From contig NC_068569.1 in assembly GCF_025698545.1 (NCBI RefSeq), forward strand, positions 26,288,001 to 26,352,000: DNA of 64,000 bases, given 5' to 3'. The DNA comes from Gossypium raimondii (taxonomy: Eukaryota > Streptophyta > Magnoliopsida > Malvales > Malvaceae). Below are positions 59,744 through 64,000 of this stretch, in pieces; the first letter of the stretch is position 1, and each line of letters starts with the position of its first letter. The notes beneath the pieces were generated by a model. The model did not search any database, was not told the origin of the DNA, and was given only the letters and a program-made list of their open reading frames with translations. A program made the position numbers and the translations under genes.

Positions 59744-62281
59744 TAAAGAAGCCCATTTTGCTCGGGCCCGCACCAAATGAACTAAGCTACACCAAAAATA
59801 AACAGTCCATTCAACCAAACAAATAACGCAATACAACAAATGACCTAGCATAAACCAGGCCCAATACCCCAAGCCCAAAACCTATAGCCCAATATTCAAG
59901 AACCCTAGCCCGACACCCAATAGCAGAAAACAACAAACCCTAACCCTAGGTGCGCCGCACCCAGGGCCTGCTGGTCAACCACCCTGTCGCTTTAGCAGCC
60001 ACCAACTCCTACTATCGCCACCTGCTCTCTGCCACCGTCAGCGTCCACTTGCCTATAGAGAAACGACAATAATAGATTTAAATATTGTAAAAAAATGGCT
60101 ATAAAGCCATATCAAACATTGTAAAAGAGGGGGTCTTTTGAAAAAAATCTATTAAAAAAAGAGAGGAGAAAACAAAGATTCAAAAAAAAGCAATAAAAGG
60201 TTTTTTTTTCTTCGATTTGATTGCATTTGCATTTCTATTTCTATTTTTGTTTTTCTATTTTGTTTTGTAATAGCAAATAGCAAAAAAGAAGAATTTTTTT
60301 TACCTCTTTTCGTCATTGTCGGAGGGGTGTTCGGAGGGCCGAGGAGCTGCTTAAAAAAAGGAAATTTTGGACCCATTGCAGGTACAGCAAGCAAGTCTTG
60401 GTGTGACCGTGATCGGCGTGACGGTCGATGACCAGACATGAGGTGGTGGCCGATGAGGGGAGAGGAAATTTGAGAGTTTTTTTATTTGGTTTTTTTTTTG
60501 AAGAGAGAAGACAAATGAATTTTTTTAAGAAATCTTAACTTTTATAGGCCCCACAAAACGACGTTGTTTTGGGCAGGCCTCTCAGGCACCAAAACGGCAT
60601 CGTTTTGGCCCTGACCCATACGGTGACTCGACCCTAGGGGGAGGATCCGCGTGTTTTCTTAAAAAGGGGTATTTACACGCGCAGTCCCTCCAATTTTGCA
60701 ATGCGTTGCAATTTGGCCTTTTTCGTTCTTTTCTTTTATTTTAATTTAGCTTCACAATTTTATTTTTGTTTCATTTTAGTCCTGCTCAAAGTGATGCGTT
60801 TTGAAGGGCGGGATATTTCCTTTTGGGTCCCCCTCCTTTCGCGCGAGTCACAAATTAGTCCTTTGCTTTTTTTTGAGTTCTCCCCTAGGATTTTGTTTTA
60901 TTTTCAATTTAGTCCCATTATCATTATTATTATTTATAATTAGTTTTATTATTACTATTATTATTATTATTATTATTATTAGCATTATTTTTGTATTTTT
61001 TAGTATTACTTACCTTATTATTATTTTTATTTACCCGTTTATTCCCTTTTAAATTTTGTTATATATATATACATACTTATATATTTTTGTACTTTATAAT
61101 ATATATATACATATTTTTATAATATATATCTGAACATATTTTTAACTTTTGTAAATATATATACATACTTACATATATATATATATTTATTTGTATATAT
61201 TTAATAATTTTAAAATATGTATATATACATATATTTTCACATTTTCATAACTTTATGTACATACACGTATATATCTTTTACGCTTTTTATAATTTTATTC
61301 ATTTTCTTTATTTATTTAGTTATTTGCATGTTCATTATTATTTTAAAATGTTTTAATCCTATTCGTTTACTTACTTGCGATTATATGTTTGATTTATCTC
61401 TTATATTTATTTATTTATTTCATTTTGATTATTGTTCTTATTATTCATACTTACATTATCGAATTCATTATTGCTTTGGTTACGAGTATTAACATTGTGT
61501 TTTATTTCTATTATTTCGTGTTAGATTAAATTTATTTAATGCATAAATCATGATTTTAAATAAGCAAAATCTCGTGTTTAGATTCGAGAAGGTCGTACCC
61601 TAACTTACTAGATTTTGATTTTCGCAATAAATCTAAATACACGAATCTTTTCAAGCTCAAGTTTTAAATGATCTCGGGAATTTAGAAGAGATCGTGTCCT
61701 AACTTACTGGGCATGATCCTTTTTTTTTCCTCAAGTTTTAAATGATCTCGGGAATTAAGAAAAGATCGTGTCCTAACTTACTGGGCATGATCTCTTTCTT
61801 TTAAAATCCAATATAGCTAAATATCTTTTAAATAAGTAAATTTTTGGCATTCATTCATGCATTGGGAATTCAAGACATTGTGTCCTAACTTACTGGATAC
61901 GATTCTCTTTCTCGATTAACGTGAAATATGCCCATTTTCCCAAAAATTTTCAACATTTTAATACAAGGATCGTATTTTTAAAATTCTTCAAAGTCTTCAA
62001 TTTTCGACATCAAGACATTAACTAATTAACTAGGTACCAATTTTTGGGCGTTACGAGGGTGCTAATCCTTCCTCGTACGTAACCGACTCCCGAACCCATT
62101 TTTCTGAATTTTGTGGACCAAAATCGTTGTTTTAATAAAATCAAATTGTTTATTAAAAACAACCACTTTTCAAGGTGACCCGATCACACCTTATAAAAAA
62201 AGATTGGTGACGACTCCCATATTCGATTTCATTTTTCAAAACCCAAGTCGACTCCGTTTTTATCAAAAAATGGTGTCAACA
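59744..62281 (+). repeat. 3' LTR of element 2
   Basis: 2538 bp, collinear with 47272-49827. The first dozen bases are less well matched, reading CTAAAG where the left LTR has TGTACA, so the exact left edge is uncertain by a few bases. The palindrome arm has one change (CGCACCCAGGG), and the AAAACGGCGTCGTTTT site reads GCATCG here. Confidence 0.88.
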
Positions 62282-62286
62282 ACATA

Positions 62287-62639
62287 AGATTGTTTCTTTT
62301 ATCTTTCTCTATATTTCTCTTAATCCTTTATTCTTTCTCTTCGTTTTTATCAATACAATATTAGAATAGAGAGGAATCATGCAATTTACATGAAAAAAAA
62401 ACCCTTTAAGCATTGCTCCATACAAATTTCAGTTACCCTTTAAGCATTGCTCCATACAAATTTCAGTTTTTTTTATTACTACAAAAAATAACAAAAGGAA
62501 TAAAAATAGCAACGTCTCAAGTGGAAATTTGGTACAACCGTTCGAATATCTAAAATTTGGTAAAAATATTAAATAATAATCACTTAAACTAAATATATTA
62601 TATCACATCATGAAAATTGGGTTAGAAGAATTGAATTAT
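62287..62639. other. Right flank of element 2, no gene seen
   Basis: A 'accctttaagcattgctccatac' phrase occurs twice in tandem near 62401 and 62438. Nothing coding. No continuation of the small gene at 46.3-47.1 kb was recognised here. Confidence 0.5.
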
Positions 62640-62654
62640 AAAATTATGTTAAGT

Positions 62655-62880
62655 GTGTTAATCTGATTTAGTGGATAGGTGTTGTACTTGTGTGTAAGAG
62701 AGGTTTTGGGTTTGAATCTTTTCCTTAAATTTTTGCTATTTTTGCCTAAACCCTTACCTTTGAATATTTGATTTATATATTAGTTTCGTTCAATTAATAA
62801 TAGAATGACATTGCTGGTTCAGTGATAAGGTGTTAGCTTACCCTTTAGTTTTGTATTTGAGTTCCCATATGTGCAAAATG
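62655..62880 (+). other. Two tRNA-like (SINE head-like) modules
   Basis: At 62668-62722, 'tagtggataggtg' followed 40 bp later by 'gggtttgaatc' resembles A and B boxes of RNA polymerase III promoters. At 62815-62865, 'ggttcagtgataaggtg' followed by 'tatttgagttcc' is a weaker second pair. They could be SINE heads or chance; no poly(A) or T-rich tail with target duplication was found. Confidence 0.3.
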
Positions 62881-62899
62881 AAATTAATGTTGTTTTAAA

Positions 62900-64000
62900 C
62901 TCTGGGAAGTTTTAAAATTAGTGGTGAGGGATTTTCTCCTAAAATTCCTCTCTCACAACCGTCCCTCTCTCCCCACACTCTCTCAATTTGATGTCCAATC
63001 TTCCACTTTCACCATTTTTTCCCTTGTTTCAATTTGCGTCCTTTTTACTTCTCTTCTATCGGAATTGCTTTCTCGTTCACAACTTTTATATTTTCTTTCT
63101 TTTATTGTTTCAAATCATGCGTTGGTGTGGTGTGAATTTCAATGTCGAGTTCTTTTTTGTCGTTCCAATTTTTGGTATTGGCTATGTTTGGTAGGATTGT
63201 TGAGTTGTGGTTTCGGTTTCTGGTAAGTACAAGAACGAACATATCTTTTCTCTATAGTAAATTTTGGGTTTGTACCTCTTTTCATGCAAAGAGGTTGTTT
63301 TAATTGGTTTTCATTGTAATTGGTTTTGTGGAATTTTTTTAGGAGAAGATTGTGAGACAAATTTTCCTTCGACGATTAGTGAGCCTTAGAATTTTTTACC
63401 GCAATCCGGGTAAGCGATCGGACGCCTTGTGAGGGTTGTCTTTGTTTGCATTAAGGCCGATAGCATTTATTTCGCTTGTGGACAAATTAATGTTTGGGTT
63501 AGGGTGTATCGATTCTAATTGTTCATTTTGGATACTGATTTTAGAGGTCTGTAAGTGTGTCGGAGCATCGTATTTTAGAAATAATCAGGTGTGTACTGGA
63601 AAACTCAAAAAAATAAAAGAAAAGCAAACGACAGAATGCCAAAAACTGGTCTGTCGACGCCACACGGTCATGTGCTAGATGACACACGGTCTGGACTAAT
63701 TGGGCCGTGTGGGTCACAAGGGTGTGTGGGTCCATTTTCTGAAAATTTTTATCTAGGCCCGATTAGATATGTGAATTGTAATTAGCCTTTCCATATGGTC
63801 CATACTGCTTAAATGACTTGAAAACAAGGTATCTGTGCATATGCTTCTGTGTTGATGTGTTTAAGGTATATGTAATATATATTTGTATGATCTGATACTG
63901 ATAGTTCTAATGGTATGACTTAATATTGCTATGTCTGTATACGTGTGTATAATGTACGATTATGTTAATTTGTATTTGTGGATATGTTATATAACTATGC
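62900..64000. other. Probable Ty3 LTR or leader fragment running off the window
   Basis: There is C/T-rich then T-rich sequence, a 'ggtaagcgatcggacgcc' block, and phrases 'cacacggtctgg' and 'gggccgtgtgggtcac' like those in plant Ty3 LTRs. No borders, PBS or coding sequence were seen. ORFs here (for example 62921-63226) are T-rich and unrecognised. Confidence 0.3.

Larger units (their letters stand above)
47272..62281 (+). mobile_element. Tat/Ogre-like Ty3 LTR retrotransposon (element 2), with nested chromovirus fragment
   Basis: The LTRs at 47272-49827 and 59744-62281 end in the same GTGTCAACA. PBS follows the left LTR and PPT precedes the right one, so it reads on the plus strand. Flanking pentamers ATATA (47267-47271) and ACATA (62282-62286) differ at one base. 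The interior holds a leader, gag in two parts, a chromovirus piece (51630 to about 55030), a pol relic (about 56100-56900), a homopurine tract, the 89-bp array and PPT. PBS, PPT, gag type, array and leader motifs are shared with element 1. No reverse transcriptase or RNase H was found. Confidence 0.9.

Noticed and set aside
62287..64000. Search for exons of the small gene (46297-47108) beyond element 2
   Set aside because: No minus-strand coding segment with a suitable donor site was recognised; the region looks like repeat or LTR sequence.

Overview
The window is plant nuclear DNA, most likely from cotton (Gossypium) or a close Malvaceae relative. Plant origin is well supported: there are spliced plant genes, plant-lineage LTR retrotransposons (Copia, a Tat/Ogre-like Ty3 group, a chromodomain Ty3 group), a mudrA-type MULE and a plant mobile domain (PMD/MAIN-like) gene. 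The genus is an inference from the general look of the repeats and was not tested by any search.

Layout. 1-15.7 kb is nested retrotransposon sequence: the outer end of a Ty3-chromovirus-like LTR has inserted into a degraded minus-strand Copia element (756-4267). Next comes a minus-strand Tat-type element with 2.4-kb LTRs, PBS, PPT and a perfect CTTTT target-site duplication (4353-15672). 16-27.3 kb is gene-bearing: an intronless armadillo-repeat gene with an inverted-repeat MITE just upstream, a three-exon F-box/PP2 gene (PP2-A13 type, minus), an unidentified two-exon-like relic, and an intronless CP12-3 gene (minus). Two small DNA transposons lie between them. 29.2-34.6 kb is one MULE with long terminal inverted repeats, holding a decayed transposase (+) and a convergent decayed PMD gene (-). 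35.7-38.3 kb has two PIF/Harbinger-like elements, the second with a hAT-like element inside it. 38.5-41.3 kb is an eleven-exon BUBR1 spindle-checkpoint gene. 42.3-46.1 kb has a probable solo LTR with an internal 250-bp duplication and another hAT-like element. 46.3-47.1 kb is a small two-exon gene of unknown function. 47.3-62.3 kb is a second, plus-strand Tat-type element related to the first, itself carrying a chromovirus fragment that replaces the middle of its gag. 62.3-64 kb is non-coding repeat-like sequence.

How the parts relate. The four recognisable host genes (ARM protein, F-box/PP2 protein, CP12-3, BUBR1) have no evident joint function; they are ordinary neighbours separated by transposons. 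The two Tat-type elements are the most informative pair. Both keep gag and the end of integrase but show no reverse transcriptase or RNase H. Both carry the same 89-bp dimeric tandem array before the PPT. Their LTRs share a GC-rich core, a recurrent short motif and a potential antisense intron, although the LTRs otherwise look different.

All calls come from reading the sequence. No database search or alignment program was run, and exon boundaries rest on GT-AG sites, reading-frame continuity and remembered family sequences.
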